Position numbers and translations under genes: made by a program | Source: Nostoc sp. FACHB-892 | GTDB lineage: Bacteria > Cyanobacteriota > Cyanobacteriia > Cyanobacteriales > Nostocaceae | Assembly: GCF_014698795.1 (NCBI RefSeq) | Contig: NZ_JACJTR010000007.1 | Span: 62,001 to 126,000 of the forward strand | Length of the DNA stretch: 64,000 nucleotides | Direction: 5' to 3' | The notes under the pieces: generated by a model | Database searches by the model: none | Seen by the model: the letters and a program-made list of their open reading frames with translations, nothing else | What the model was told of the DNA's origin: nothing | Shown: piece after piece, positions 35,570 to 44,706 of the stretch | Numbering within the stretch: position 1 is the stretch's first letter | How the letters are laid out: each line of letters starts with the position of its first letter

Positions 35570-36068
35570 TTAACTTCCTGTACAAATTAACTGCAACTTA
35601 AAATTCCCTAAGACTCTTCCTTCTACACAAAAGAATTTTAACCACTAACCTCTTTGGTGTTTGGGGACTTATAGCAGTTCTTAATTATCTGTAATACGCT
35701 CTGGCTAAAGCAAATAAAAATAGGATAAAACAACCAATTTCTGGCTTTGAAATGCTTTAGATCAGCGTATTTCATTCATTTAAGAATTGCCAATACTATT
35801 TTCCCAAACAGAGAACCAAAGATTTCTTCAGAGCGATTGTAAGAAATCTTTGGATAAGTTTGGTAAAGCAACTTTAGAGGATGTTTTAAAACGGTATTTT
35901 GCTCTCATGATAAAGCACGGTGAAGCATCTCAGTATATGGCTGAAATCGTATTTTTTATCGCACTTGACTTGAGCCAGAATGGTAAAACTATTCTGAGAG
36001 TTTTAAAACATCCTCGTTAGAGGCATCAGCTTTTGTGAAAAATTAAATGCAGATTATGCATTTAAAAC
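35570..36068. other. Spacer in the DUF4360 array carrying a small element
   Basis: The spacer carries AGCAAATAAAAATAGGATAA (35709), related to the other spacers. A hairpin (AAAGATTTCTT at 35818 with AAGAAATCTTT at 35841) and a MITE-like insertion (35877-36015) follow. A 77-codon plus-strand reading frame (35787-36020) lies across both and is probably not a gene. Confidence 0.55.
35877..36015. mobile_element. MITE-like element, family B (139 bp)
   Basis: GAGGATGTTTTAAAAC (35877-35892) and its exact complement (36000-36015) are perfect 16-bp terminal inverted repeats. The GAGGATGTTT start resembles the ends of the element at 63481. No clear target duplication is seen. Confidence 0.65.
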
Positions 36069-36704
36069 CTAGCAAGGATTAAAAGCAAACTTGATTTGAA
36101 ATAATACAGGCCCGATTGTTGTGTCGATTGTATCAATTCGGATTTGGGTTTCTTGATTTGCAGCTACAGTTGTAGCTCTTGCCGTCAGATTTGTATTAAT
36201 ACCAAAAATCGAACTCACTGGCTTTTTACATGCATTTATTGTACCTAATGTAATACCTACATTTTTATCCCAGACATCTGAGAAGCCAGCGTTAAACGTT
36301 GCGTTTGGATTATTGTTAGTTGGAACTATTTGACCTTGAAATAGTATTCTAACGTTTAGGTTAGCACTGCCTCCTTTAGGCACATCCGCAAAGCCAAGAT
36401 AGTTGACGTTAACCGGCTGAACGTTCAATCCAGAAGGTACATTAAGACCGATCCGCAGATTGCAGGCTGCTGATACAACCTTAGGAGGTGCAGCTTTAGC
36501 TTCAAACTCAGAAAATGTTACTGAGAGAGTATCTCCATTCAAAATTCCCTCTGCTGTTCCTTTTGGGCAACCATTTCCGAAAAGAGTTACTGGAACTTTT
36601 TGAAACGTAAATCCTTCTTGTGTTTGAGCCTGTACCTGAGATAAACCCACAACATTTAAACTCAGTAGCGTCAAGCTGGAAATAAGACCAGTTAAAATCT
36701 TCAT
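36069..36704 (-). CDS. DUF4360-like secreted protein, array member 5
   Basis: This is the first member in the direction of transcription. The 211-residue product starts MKILTGLISSLTLLSLNVVG and is very close to member 2 in its mature part: LFGNGCPKGTAEGILNGDTL, SAACNLRIGLNVPSGLNVQP, NYLGFADVPKGGSANLNVRI, NACKKPVSSIFGINTNLTAR and a terminal FNPC. It has all four cysteines and a signal peptide. The start has a TATTTTTTGACTCCGC leader like that of the other copies. Function is unknown; a secreted or surface-associated beta-sandwich is the likely form. Confidence 0.8.
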   Translation of the reverse strand: MKILTGLISSLTLLSLNVVGLSQVQAQTQEGFTFQKVPVTLFGNGCPKGTAEGILNGDTLSVTFSEFEAKAAPPKVVSAACNLRIGLNVPSGLNVQPVNVNYLGFADVPKGGSANLNVRILFQGQIVPTNNNPNATFNAGFSDVWDKNVGITLGTINACKKPVSSIFGINTNLTARATTVAANQETQIRIDTIDTTIGPVLFQIKFAFNPC

Positions 36705-37635
36705 ATTTTTTGACTCCGCAAAAACGTGTAATTTACTCTGTGCACATTTAGCTGCAACTTAAAATTCCTAAGATACTTCTACACAAAGAAATTCTACCCA
36801 GCAGCTTCTGTGGGGTTTAGGGACTTATAGAAATTATTAATTGTGTGCAATACGCTCTGCTTAAGACAGGCAGAAATACAATCAAACAATCGATTTCTGA
36901 CTCTGAAATTATTTCAACGTATTTCACTTATCAGACAATAATTCAGGAGTTAAAATTCAAAATTTAGAATTGAATTCTTTACGATGGTTACTGAGCCTGT
37001 CGAAAGTATTGGCGCATAGCGCAGCGAAAAACCTTGTCTAAGAGAGGCTTGTCTTACGACACGCTACGCGTAGCTTGCCTCTCTCTAGGAGTACGCCAAC
37101 GGCATAGCTTCTCTACGAGACGCTACGCCAACACTTAGAACGAGTTCACAGCGTCTCAATAAATGAGTTTAAGACCAAAACTAAATCGTTAACGTAGTGT
37201 CTCCAAAGGAGAAAGTTTAATAGTCAAATAGAAACCTGCGGGTCTTAATTCCCCACTAATTGATTTTGACTCCTGAATTCTGATTTCTGAATTTTTCTAT
37301 TGAGAATTGCCCTAACAAGCAGTCTCGATGAAATAGTAAGCCATCTGAGAAAGATATTATATCTATCTAAAGACATAGATCATGTAAAATTTGACAAATT
37401 GTTGCGGGAAAGTACGTAGGCACGTAGCGGTGAAACTGCGCTCTTGGCAAAGGTTTCCCACGTTGTAGGTGTTGTAGTAACTGCTGTCAAGTGGGGCCAG
37501 GCGATCGCAAACCTAATAGCGAGTCAGAGGCTGCTATGTCAGGAACACAGCCCTTACGAGCATCAGTGCTTGTTGTCATACATCGCTTTTACCTAAGATC
37601 CTCTCAACAGCTTATTTAGCGTCGTCAAAGGTAAA
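36705..37635. other. Long intergenic region upstream of the DUF4360 array
   Basis: No gene is supported. The left part (36860-36975) again carries the array spacer blocks (CAGAAATACAATCAAACAATC, AATAATTCAGGAGTTAAAAT). The middle is a dense palindromic repeat (37041-37160). The right part, to the HAD gene, has stops in all frames. Confidence 0.5.
37041..37160. repeat. Complex palindromic dispersed repeat
   Basis: AGAGAGGC (37041-37048) pairs with GCCTCTCT (37077-37084) around a GCTACGCGTAGC palindrome (37063-37074). Further GAGACGCTACGCC units follow. It belongs to the class of self-complementary repeats also seen at 5147-5218 and within 63560-63620. Confidence 0.65.
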
Positions 37636-38370
37636 CTAATCTTTTAAAATTTGGATTTCATCAAGTAAATTAATTACCACATCCGCACCTCGGACATTAT
37701 CAGACTTATCCACCCAAGTGATACCAATACAACCTGCGGCTTTAGCATTACGCGCCATTTGCATATCACCAACGGAATCACCCACCATCAATGTAGCGCT
37801 TGGTTCGACTCCTAAAGCTTGGCAAGCTTGCAAAAATAGTACTGGATCTGGTTTACTTGGCCCCTCATCTACTCCCATTTCCAACTGGATATAATCACTT
37901 AATTGGTGATTCTCTACAAAGTTATGTACTTCTTCAGTTGTTGCAGCCGAGAGTATACCAAGTTTCAAGCCTCCTTGCTGTAGATATTTCAATAAGTCTA
38001 AGCTACCCACAAACAGCGGCGAAGGAGTTTGTTCAATGTATTTTTCCGCTTCATCCAAAGCTTGACGGGCTATTTTTAAGGACTCAAACCATCCTCTTCC
38101 CGTTTCGGCAATATATGCCGCAGCTGCAACTTCTGTTTCACGGCGACTCGCTACCGATATCAAACCTGCGGGATCTAGAATATTCCCATTGATCCCAAAT
38201 GCCATTAATAGCGGTTCGCCAATACCGGGAATTTGCGCGTCTATCAATCTTGCTGCTTTTTGTGCAAGCGATCGCAAATACGTTTCTGAATCTTCTAGAG
38301 TACCGTTTTTGTCAAACAAAATTGCCTGGATATTATCAAAGGTGATGTTTCTACATTTAATAGTTGCCAC
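37636..38370 (-). CDS. HAD-superfamily hydrolase (phosphoglycolate-phosphatase-like)
   Basis: HAD phosphatases cleave phosphate esters through an aspartyl-phosphate. The 244-residue protein has motif I as ILFDKNGTLEDSE, a helical cap, motif II near GILSAATTEEV, motif III lysine in GPSKPDPVLFLQA and motif IV MVGDSVGDMQMARNA. The nucleophile Asp is present. The second motif I aspartate, normally the general acid in phosphatases, is replaced by Asn (DKN instead of DxD), as in P-type ATPases (DKT). This may lower or change activity, although related cyanobacterial proteins may share it. The substrate is unknown. Confidence 0.8.
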   Translation of the reverse strand: MATIKCRNITFDNIQAILFDKNGTLEDSETYLRSLAQKAARLIDAQIPGIGEPLLMAFGINGNILDPAGLISVASRRETEVAAAAYIAETGRGWFESLKIARQALDEAEKYIEQTPSPLFVGSLDLLKYLQQGGLKLGILSAATTEEVHNFVENHQLSDYIQLEMGVDEGPSKPDPVLFLQACQALGVEPSATLMVGDSVGDMQMARNAKAAGCIGITWVDKSDNVRGADVVINLLDEIQILKD

Positions 38371-38458
38371 AATATTTCATTCCATTTGTTTAGTTAAAAT
38401 TGAAGAGTTATGAGTTTTTATGCTTAACTCCTAACCGTTCCCAATTCTCAACATAAAA

Positions 38459-38479
38459 AAAGAGGGGAAAACCCTCTTT
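38459..38479 (-). terminator. Intrinsic terminator of rps1
   Basis: AAAGAGGG (38459-38466) and CCCTCTTT (38472-38479) form an 8-bp stem. On the minus strand the hairpin is followed by a T-run (complement of 38453-38460). It lies about 50 bases after the rps1 stop. Confidence 0.85.
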
Positions 38480-38529
38480 ATCCAATGATTTAATACTCTT
38501 ACTTAAAAATAAGTAAAACTATAAATGTA

Positions 38530-39618
38530 TTATTCTTCAATAGCTGCTGGAATTTCTTCTTCAGTTTCCGTAGCTGCTGGAATCTCTTCTTCAGTTTCCG
38601 CAACTACTGGAATTGCTTCTTCAATTTCCGTAGCTGGTGGAATATCTTCTTCAAGTTCTGCTGCTGGTGGAATATCTTCTTCTGCTAAAACTTCCGTGGG
38701 TGCAGCAGTCGCGCCTTGTTGCTTGGCTAACATTTGTTCACGATATTTAGCAGCCATTTCTTCTGCCTTATCGTAGACCAAATCCCGGTTTTTAATCATA
38801 TCGCCGGGTTCTGGTTCTAGTTGCTTGGTAGATAAGGAAATCCGACCCCTTTCTGCATCCAAGTCAATGATCATAACTTTTACTTCATCATTGACATTGA
38901 ACACGCTATGAGGGGTATCAATATGTTCGTGAGAAATCTCAGAAATGTGCAGTAGACCACTCACACCACCAATGTCGATGAAAGCACCGTAAGGTTTGAT
39001 ACCACGAACTGTACCAATTACTACTTCGCCGACTTCTAGGCGGTTCATCTTACGCTCAACCAGTGCCCGACGGTGAGATAGAACTAAGCGGTTACGTTCT
39101 TCGTCCACCTCTAGGAATTTTAATGGTAAATCTTCGCCTACCAATTCTTCTTTAGGTTTGCGGGTACTAATATGAGAACCGGGGATAAAGCCACGTAATC
39201 CCTCAATCCGTACCAATGCTCCGCCGCGATTGGTTGCAAACACGCCAGAACGAACAGTAGCATCTTCTGCTTGCAGCTGTCGCACGCGCTCCCAAGCCCG
39301 CATATATTCAATACGGCGAATGGAAAGGGTTAATTGACCGTCTTCGTTTTCATCGGTAAGGATGAAAAATTCCCGTGTTTCGTTTGACTGTAAGACTTCT
39401 TCCGGGCTATCTACCCGGTTAATAGACATTTCTTGTATAGGAATATATGCTGCGGTTTTAGCACCAATGTCAATCAGAGCGCCGCGCGGCTCTATACTGA
39501 AAACTGTTCCTGGGACAACATCACCAGGGCTAAAATGATAATCGTATTTGTCAAGTAGAGCAGCGAAATCTTCGTGAGTGAATCCAATTTCTGTAGCGGT
39601 TAAATTCTGATTGACCAT
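38530..39618 (-). CDS. rps1: 30S ribosomal protein S1 with acidic repeat tail
   Basis: S1 helps mRNA binding to the small ribosomal subunit. The 362-residue protein has three S1 domains, the usual cyanobacterial number: residues about 32-100 (GDVVPGTVFSIEPRGALIDI), 118-183 (RSGVFATNRGGALVRIEGLR) and 197-266 (VIGTVRGIKPYGAFIDIGGV). After a lysine-containing linker, the last 50 residues are five tandem decapeptides of the EEDIPPAAEL/EEEIPAATET type, a strongly acidic tail encoded by a 30-bp DNA repeat (about 38533-38682). The tail is probably variable between strains. The gene ends at a good terminator. Confidence 0.93.
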   Translation of the reverse strand: MVNQNLTATEIGFTHEDFAALLDKYDYHFSPGDVVPGTVFSIEPRGALIDIGAKTAAYIPIQEMSINRVDSPEEVLQSNETREFFILTDENEDGQLTLSIRRIEYMRAWERVRQLQAEDATVRSGVFATNRGGALVRIEGLRGFIPGSHISTRKPKEELVGEDLPLKFLEVDEERNRLVLSHRRALVERKMNRLEVGEVVIGTVRGIKPYGAFIDIGGVSGLLHISEISHEHIDTPHSVFNVNDEVKVMIIDLDAERGRISLSTKQLEPEPGDMIKNRDLVYDKAEEMAAKYREQMLAKQQGATAAPTEVLAEEDIPPAAELEEDIPPATEIEEAIPVVAETEEEIPAATETEEEIPAAIEE

Positions 39619-39925
39619 GCTGATTTGTTCCTGGTTCTAGTCTCCGTAAAGGTTGTGCGACAAGCGTGATGTGTAATGTAAACAGTTTTGTGGCAGCTTA
39701 ACACTTAACATCCTTTTTCATCCTAGCGCAGAAAAGCTAGTATTAACACATATCTACTCCCAAGATTGGAAATTATATCACAATATAAAAATGATTGGTT
39801 ATTTACTTAGTAGTGAAAAAGTAGTGAAAACCAACAAAGGACATACACAATAATATCCGTTGCTACGGTGCGTCGTAGCAACGGATACTAAGATTCAATC
39901 TGCTTAAAAGTCTGGTAAATAGGAT
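39619..39925. other. Intergenic region between psbT and rps1
   Basis: No gene is supported. The region is the rps1 leader and promoter on the left and the 3' flank of the psbB-psbT unit on the right, where a strong hairpin (39854-39887) is listed separately. Confidence 0.5.
39854..39887 (-). terminator. Perfect 13-bp hairpin downstream of psbT
   Basis: TATCCGTTGCTAC (39854-39866) pairs with GTAGCAACGGATA (39875-39887) around an 8-nt loop. It lies 38 bases past the psbT stop on the minus strand and probably ends or stabilises the psbB-psbT transcript. The T-run after it is modest. Confidence 0.65.
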
Positions 39926-40033
39926 CTACTTATCTTTTGGTTTTTCAAAGCGAGGGGGTTCGCGAAATGCGATCGCAAAAAAGATAGTACCTATACACAG
40001 AGTAAAAATCAAGATGTAAGCAACGCTTTCCAT
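39926..40033 (-). CDS. psbT: Photosystem II protein PsbT
   Basis: PsbT is a single-helix subunit at the photosystem II dimer interface. The 35-codon reading frame, too short for most gene callers, reads MESVAYILIFTLCIGTIFFA, then IAFREPPRFEKPKDK. The membrane helix and the FREPPR(F/I) tail are diagnostic. It follows psbB on the same strand by 101 bases, the conserved order in cyanobacteria and plastids. Between them is a small hairpin (40096-40118). Confidence 0.95.
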   Translation of the reverse strand: MESVAYILIFTLCIGTIFFAIAFREPPRFEKPKDK

Positions 40034-40095
40034 ATTACGATTTCCTGCTTATCTAGCTAGTAATGAGGGATTAGGATTAGGTACTGGGTATTAAG

Positions 40096-40118
40096 GACTG
40101 GGAAAAGTTTTCCCAGTC
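40096..40118 (-). terminator. Hairpin between psbB and psbT
   Basis: GACTGGGAAAA (40096-40106) and TTTTCCCAGTC (40108-40118) are exact complements with one central base. The hairpin lies 16 bases after the psbB stop. It could partly terminate transcription or stabilise the psbB 3' end. Confidence 0.65.
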
Positions 40119-40134
40119 TCCAGTTTCCTGTCCT

Positions 40135-41664
40135 TTAAAGGGCTTCCTTCCGGCGGGTTGACTTGTCACCCACTTTCTGGAATAGACCCCACTCAACTTG
40201 CTCTTCTAGATCCGCATCAACACCAGCAAATACGTCTCGGTAGATTGTCCGAGAGCCATGCCAGAGGTGACCAAAGAAGAACAAGAGAGCAAATACAGCA
40301 TGTCCAAAGGTAAACCAACCTCTAGGACTGGTGCGGAATACACCATCAGAGTTTAAGGTTTCCCGGTCAAATTCAAAGATTTCACCGCCTTGAGCTTTAC
40401 GAGCATACTTCTTCACATCAGCTGGCTCTGTAAAGGTTTTACCATTTAGATCGCCACCATAGAAACTGACGGTGACACCAGATTGCTCGAAGCTATACTT
40501 AGATTCTGCCCGACGGAAGGGAATGTCAGCGCGGACAATTCCATCTGCATCGGTCAAAATTACTGGGAAGGTTTCAAAGAAGTTGGGCAGACGACGCACG
40601 GTCAATTCGCGTCCTTCAGAATCTTTGAATACGGCGTGACCTTGCCAAGACTGAGCAATACCATCACCCTTGACCATAGGCCCTGTACGGAATAGACCGC
40701 CTTTAGCGGGGCTATTACCGACGTAATCATAGAAAGCCAGCTTTTCGGGAATCTGCGACCAAGCTTGCTCAAGGGTTGCACCTTGGGCAACACTTGTTTG
40801 GACGCGTTGCTGAATTTCTTGACGGAAGTAGCCTTGATCCCATTGATAACGGGTTGGGCCAAACAATTCTATGGGAGTGGCGGCATTACCGTACCACATA
40901 GTACCAGCAACAACGAAAGCAGCAAAGAAAACTGCTGCAATACTGCTAGAAAGTACTGTTTCAATGTTCCCCATCCGTAGGGCTTTGTAAAGCCGTTCGG
41001 GGGGTCTTACTGTGAGGTGGAATAAGCCTGCAATAATACCAACAACACCAGCAGCAATGTGGTGAGCCACAATGCCACCAGGGTTATATGGGTTAAAACC
41101 ATCTGGGCCCCATTCTGGTGCTACTGCTTGCGCGGCTCCAGTTATACCGTAGGGGTCAGTAACCCACATTCCTGGGCCAAATAGTCCGGTGAGGTGAAAA
41201 GCACCAAATCCAAAACAAAGTAGACCAGATAAGAACAGGTGAATGCCAAACATTTTTGGCAAGTCTAGAGCAGGTTCACCAGTGCGGGGATCTCTAAAAA
41301 GTTCCAAATCCCAGTAAACCCAATGCCAAACGGCAGCTAGGAACAAAAGACCAGAAAGAACGATGTGAGCCGCAGCAACGCCTTCAAATGACCAGAAGCC
41401 AGGATCAGTTGCTGGGCCACCAGTCACGCTCCAACCACCCCAAGATTGGGTAACGCCCAAACGCGACATGAAGGGTAGAACGAACATCCCTTGACGCCAC
41501 ATGGGATTGAGAACCGGATCGCTAGGGTCAAAAACAGCCAGTTCGTAGAGTGCCATCGAACCAGCCCAGCCTGCTACTAAGGCTGTGTGCATTAAGTGTA
41601 CAGAAATCAGCCGCCCTGGATCATTCAGAACGACTGTATGTACTCGGTACCAGGGTAGTCCCAT
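40135..41664 (-). CDS. psbB: Photosystem II chlorophyll-binding protein CP47
   Basis: CP47 is the inner antenna of photosystem II. The 509-residue protein starts [20 protein letters not shown] and has the six-helix layout with chlorophyll-ligating histidines in [74 protein letters not shown] and [20 protein letters not shown] large lumenal loop lies between helices V and VI. Length matches cyanobacterial CP47. psbT follows on the same strand. The upstream 460 bases hold the promoter region. No anomalies were seen. Confidence 0.98.
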   Translation of the reverse strand: MGLPWYRVHTVVLNDPGRLISVHLMHTALVAGWAGSMALYELAVFDPSDPVLNPMWRQGMFVLPFMSRLGVTQSWGGWSVTGGPATDPGFWSFEGVAAAHIVLSGLLFLAAVWHWVYWDLELFRDPRTGEPALDLPKMFGIHLFLSGLLCFGFGAFHLTGLFGPGMWVTDPYGITGAAQAVAPEWGPDGFNPYNPGGIVAHHIAAGVVGIIAGLFHLTVRPPERLYKALRMGNIETVLSSSIAAVFFAAFVVAGTMWYGNAATPIELFGPTRYQWDQGYFRQEIQQRVQTSVAQGATLEQAWSQIPEKLAFYDYVGNSPAKGGLFRTGPMVKGDGIAQSWQGHAVFKDSEGRELTVRRLPNFFETFPVILTDADGIVRADIPFRRAESKYSFEQSGVTVSFYGGDLNGKTFTEPADVKKYARKAQGGEIFEFDRETLNSDGVFRTSPRGWFTFGHAVFALLFFFGHLWHGSRTIYRDVFAGVDADLEEQVEWGLFQKVGDKSTRRKEAL

Positions 41665-42128
41665 CGACTACGCTCCTCCTCGATGAGTTAGTTTACAAAG
41701 CAATTTTCTTACTGAGATTCTAAGGAACGAAACTCGCCACTCAGAAAACTCTCTCTTGTTTTTTGTTATTGCCACAGCCAAAACCTTACCACACCTTAGT
41801 CTTATAAGTTAGACAGTGTGGGTACTTTGGCAATGCTTACTCGCTCCCTTGAGATTTACCCTGTAGGGTAGCCATCACTAAGCAAAAATGAGAATGTTTT
41901 AAAAAGTGTAACTATTGATGGAATTGTTTGCAAGCGTGTAAATTGATGCGATCGCGTAGCATCTCCAAGTTTTTTCGCTACCAATCGTTGTCGGGGATTA
42001 AATTTTCTTATCTTTTCTTTATGAGGGGAGTGGGGAGTGGGGAACAGGGGGGAAAGAGATAAATTCTCATCTCATTCTCCCCCTTGCACCCTGCCCCCTG
42101 CCCCTCTGCCTCTTTGATCCACTAGTAT
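41665..42128. other. Upstream region of psbB, with short tandem repeats
   Basis: No gene is supported. The right part of the psbB leader is ordinary sequence, and a CCTGTAGGG palindrome-like patch lies at 41870. The left flank of the next gene (about 42020-42115) consists of GGGGAGTGGGGAGTGGGGAA and CCCTGCCCCCTGCCCC tandem units, the same repeat class as at 5670 and 12058. Confidence 0.6.
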
Positions 42129-42455
42129 CTACTGAACCACCAATTGGATATTTTGCAGTTGACACTTCGTCTCAGCCGTACCCAGGCGTTCAATTACCTG
42201 TTCAGCACTCATCAAACGCTTGAGTACTACTTGACCTATAGTCTTACTGGCAATTACTGGTGTTGTTGGCTGCACTTCCACGGTTAAAACAGCTTCTTCA
42301 ACTCGATAAAGCCATAGCAATTCGTTTTGTTCTACTAAACAAATATTCATTCGCTGAATATCTGGTTGTCGTCGCCATGCGGTTATTTGCCAGAGTCCAT
42401 CGGATGCCCAAACTCTAGCAACTGTCCATCCCTCAGATAGAAAGAAATACTTCAC
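42129..42455 (-). CDS. Hypothetical protein, probably conserved in cyanobacteria
   Basis: The 108-residue protein (MKYFFLSEGWTVARVWASDG, then LWQITAWRRQPDIQRMNICL and further) appears as a compact soluble alpha/beta protein without signal peptide, membrane segment or cysteine motif. I do not recognise a named family, but the tryptophan-rich N-terminus and coding-like composition suggest a real gene. Its upstream region is long and AT-rich. Neighbours, psbB downstream and a peptide-binding protein gene divergent upstream, give no functional hint. Confidence 0.55.
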   Translation of the reverse strand: MKYFFLSEGWTVARVWASDGLWQITAWRRQPDIQRMNICLVEQNELLWLYRVEEAVLTVEVQPTTPVIASKTIGQVVLKRLMSAEQVIERLGTAETKCQLQNIQLVVQ

Positions 42456-42877
42456 GCTCTTAGTCTCACTATTTAGACTTTCAATCTGTTGTTTACGATA
42501 TCGCGATCGCTATTCACTAATAGTTATGAATTTACGACAATTTTAGTCAATGTTTAAAATCTTAATTAAATAAAAACTTTTCATTACTTAACTAATACTA
42601 AAATTTATCATTTCGTCAATATTTGTTTGTAACAAATAGTGCAATTGCACAATAGCAATCAAATTAACTATGAAGTTTAGTATTCGTTACAAAATTTTGA
42701 GTTGGTTGCAAACTAAGTCACAATATCGAGCAAGTTTTTTCATATTTGCTGCAAGTTATGTTTATTTATACAAGTATATTTAGTCACAAAAAGTGCCGTA
42801 ACTAATTGTAAAAATCAAGCACAATAGTCACAAATGTAGTAAAATTGCTGACCGCTGATATTAAATATTTTATTGCT
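42456..42877. other. AT-rich divergent promoter region
   Basis: No gene is supported between the hypothetical gene and the binding-protein gene. A HIP1-like octamer pair (ATCGCGATCGC) is at 42501. GTAACAAATAGTGCAATTGCAC near 42630 contains the palindrome GTGCAATTGCAC. Confidence 0.45.
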
Positions 42878-44530
42878 ATGACCTGGATTTCCTTGTCCGT
42901 GAAACGGTGGGGTCGGATTACACAATTCCTATCTTTGTTTTGTCTATGTTTATTTTTAGTTGTTAGTTGCGCTCCTCGTCCTAACCCAAATACGCTACCA
43001 TCAGGTTCTGTGAATAGCCCTACAGGTGATGGTCGTATTACTATAGGTACAACGGCAAAGCCAAGAACTCTTGATCCGGCTGATACTTATGAGTTAGCGG
43101 CCTTAGGTTTGGTGTTTAATATGAGCGATCGCCTTTACACCTACGAACCAGGAAGCACAGAAATTAAGCCCCAGCTAGCTACAGCATTACCTAAAGTTAG
43201 CCAAGATGCTTTAACTTATACCATCCCCTTACGTCAGGGAGTGGTTTTTCATGATGGGACTCCCTTCAATGCCCAAGCAATGGCGTTTACTATTAACCGC
43301 TTCATTCAAAATAAAGGAAAACCCTCTTTTTTGCTGGGAGATATAGTAGATTCGGTAAAAACCACAAGTGAGTATGAATTAACCATTAGGCTGAAAAAAC
43401 CCTTTGCAGCGTTTCCGTCACTGCTGGCGTTTCCTGGGGTGTGTGCACTTTCACCAAAAGCTTACGAACTTGGTGCAGGTAAATTTAAACCGAATATTTT
43501 TGTAGGAACTGGCCCTTACAAGTTGGCACAGTATGGTACTGATTCAATCCGATTTGATGCGTTTGATAAATATTGGGGAGAAAAACCAGTTAACAAGGGT
43601 GTTAACCTCCAAATTCAAACTAGTCCGGTTAATTTGTTTAATGCTTTCCGTACACGTGCAATCGATGTAGCTTATTTGTCCCTACAGCCAGATCAAAATC
43701 GTAGTTTGGAAGAAGGTGCTAAAAAAGGGGATTGGCAAGCGATCGCATCTCAAGGTAGCGTAGTAAGTTATCTGGTATTAAACCGGAATCAGCAGCCCTT
43801 AGATAAATTAGAGGTAAGACAAGCTATCGCGTCAATAATTGACCGTCCACTTTTAAATGAGCGCGCGTTACTTGGTCAAGCAGATCCGCTTTATAGCATG
43901 ATTCCCACGACATTTAATGTTTCCCAGCCACTATTTAAAGATAAATATGGCGATGCTAACTTTGATCAAGCTAAAAAATTATTAAGTACTGCTGGTTTTT
44001 CTAAAGAGAATCCGGCAAAAGTACAAATTTGGTATCCTTCTAGTTCACCTACTCGTAGTTTGGCAGCACAGACGCTCAAATCTCTTGTTGATGCCAAGAT
44101 GGATGGAATCTTGCAATTTGAAGTCACTCAGGCAGAAGGTCCAGCCTTCTTTAAAGACATTTCCAAAGGATTATATCCAGGAGCTTTACTCGATTGGTAT
44201 CCAGACTTTTTAGATCCAGATAATTACGTTCAGCCGTTTTTATCTTGTGATAAAGGTTCAGTTGCGAAAGGATGCGAAGATGGAGGCAGTCAAACTCAGG
44301 GTTCGTTTTACTATAGTGAAGCCATCAACAAATTGATTGATCAGCAACGCAAAGAATTAAATCCTGAAGCGCGTCAGAAAATTTTTACAGAAATTCAAAC
44401 GCAAGTAGCTACTGATGTACCTTACGTTCCCTTATGGCAAAGCAAAGACTATGTGTTTGCCCAAAAAGGTGTTAGCGGCGTACAACTAAATCCCACCCAA
44501 ATTCTGGTTTACCAGACAATTAAAAAGTAG
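42878..44530 (+). CDS. Peptide/nickel-type ABC transporter substrate-binding lipoprotein
   Basis: This is an SBP_bac_5 (DppA/OppA-type) receptor for peptides, nickel chelates or sugars. From the ATG at 42878 it has a lipoprotein signal with the lipobox LVVSC, then TIGTTAKPRTLDPADTYELA and LTYTIPLRQGVVFHDGTPFN. These are followed by FVGTGPYKLAQYGTDSIRFD, VVSYLVLNRNQQPL and DWYPDFLDPDNYVQPFLSC, as in the family. A TTG at 42845 would extend it by 11 residues, but the ATG gives a typical signal peptide. The permease gene of the DppB type follows after 176 bases on the same strand. The substrate is not deducible. Confidence 0.88.
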   Translation: MTWISLSVKRWGRITQFLSLFCLCLFLVVSCAPRPNPNTLPSGSVNSPTGDGRITIGTTAKPRTLDPADTYELAALGLVFNMSDRLYTYEPGSTEIKPQLATALPKVSQDALTYTIPLRQGVVFHDGTPFNAQAMAFTINRFIQNKGKPSFLLGDIVDSVKTTSEYELTIRLKKPFAAFPSLLAFPGVCALSPKAYELGAGKFKPNIFVGTGPYKLAQYGTDSIRFDAFDKYWGEKPVNKGVNLQIQTSPVNLFNAFRTRAIDVAYLSLQPDQNRSLEEGAKKGDWQAIASQGSVVSYLVLNRNQQPLDKLEVRQAIASIIDRPLLNERALLGQADPLYSMIPTTFNVSQPLFKDKYGDANFDQAKKLLSTAGFSKENPAKVQIWYPSSSPTRSLAAQTLKSLVDAKMDGILQFEVTQAEGPAFFKDISKGLYPGALLDWYPDFLDPDNYVQPFLSCDKGSVAKGCEDGGSQTQGSFYYSEAINKLIDQQRKELNPEARQKIFTEIQTQVATDVPYVPLWQSKDYVFAQKGVSGVQLNPTQILVYQTIKK

Positions 44531-44706
44531 TTATTAGTCATTGAGCATAAGTCATACAGAAGAATTCAGGAGACAGAATTTAGAATTGAAACAACCTTTA
44601 AACTTAGCTTTGAGAGTAAAGTAGACAAGTTTATTAACTTGAAATTCTCTGTATTCACAAATGACCAATGACAAATGACAAATGACCAATGACCAATGAC
44701 TAAAAT
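44531..44706. repeat. Spacer with tandem TGACCAA/TGACAAA heptamers
   Basis: The gap between the binding-protein and permease genes ends in ATGACCAATGACAAATGACA-type heptamers (44661-44700), another short tandem repeat of Nostoc-type genomes. The upstream AATTCAGGAGACAGAATTTAG at 44563 resembles text of the DUF4360 spacers. Confidence 0.7.

Noticed and set aside
35787-36020. 77-codon plus-strand gene
   Set aside because: It crosses a hairpin and a MITE-like element of the DUF4360 spacer, which explain the open frame better than a protein gene.
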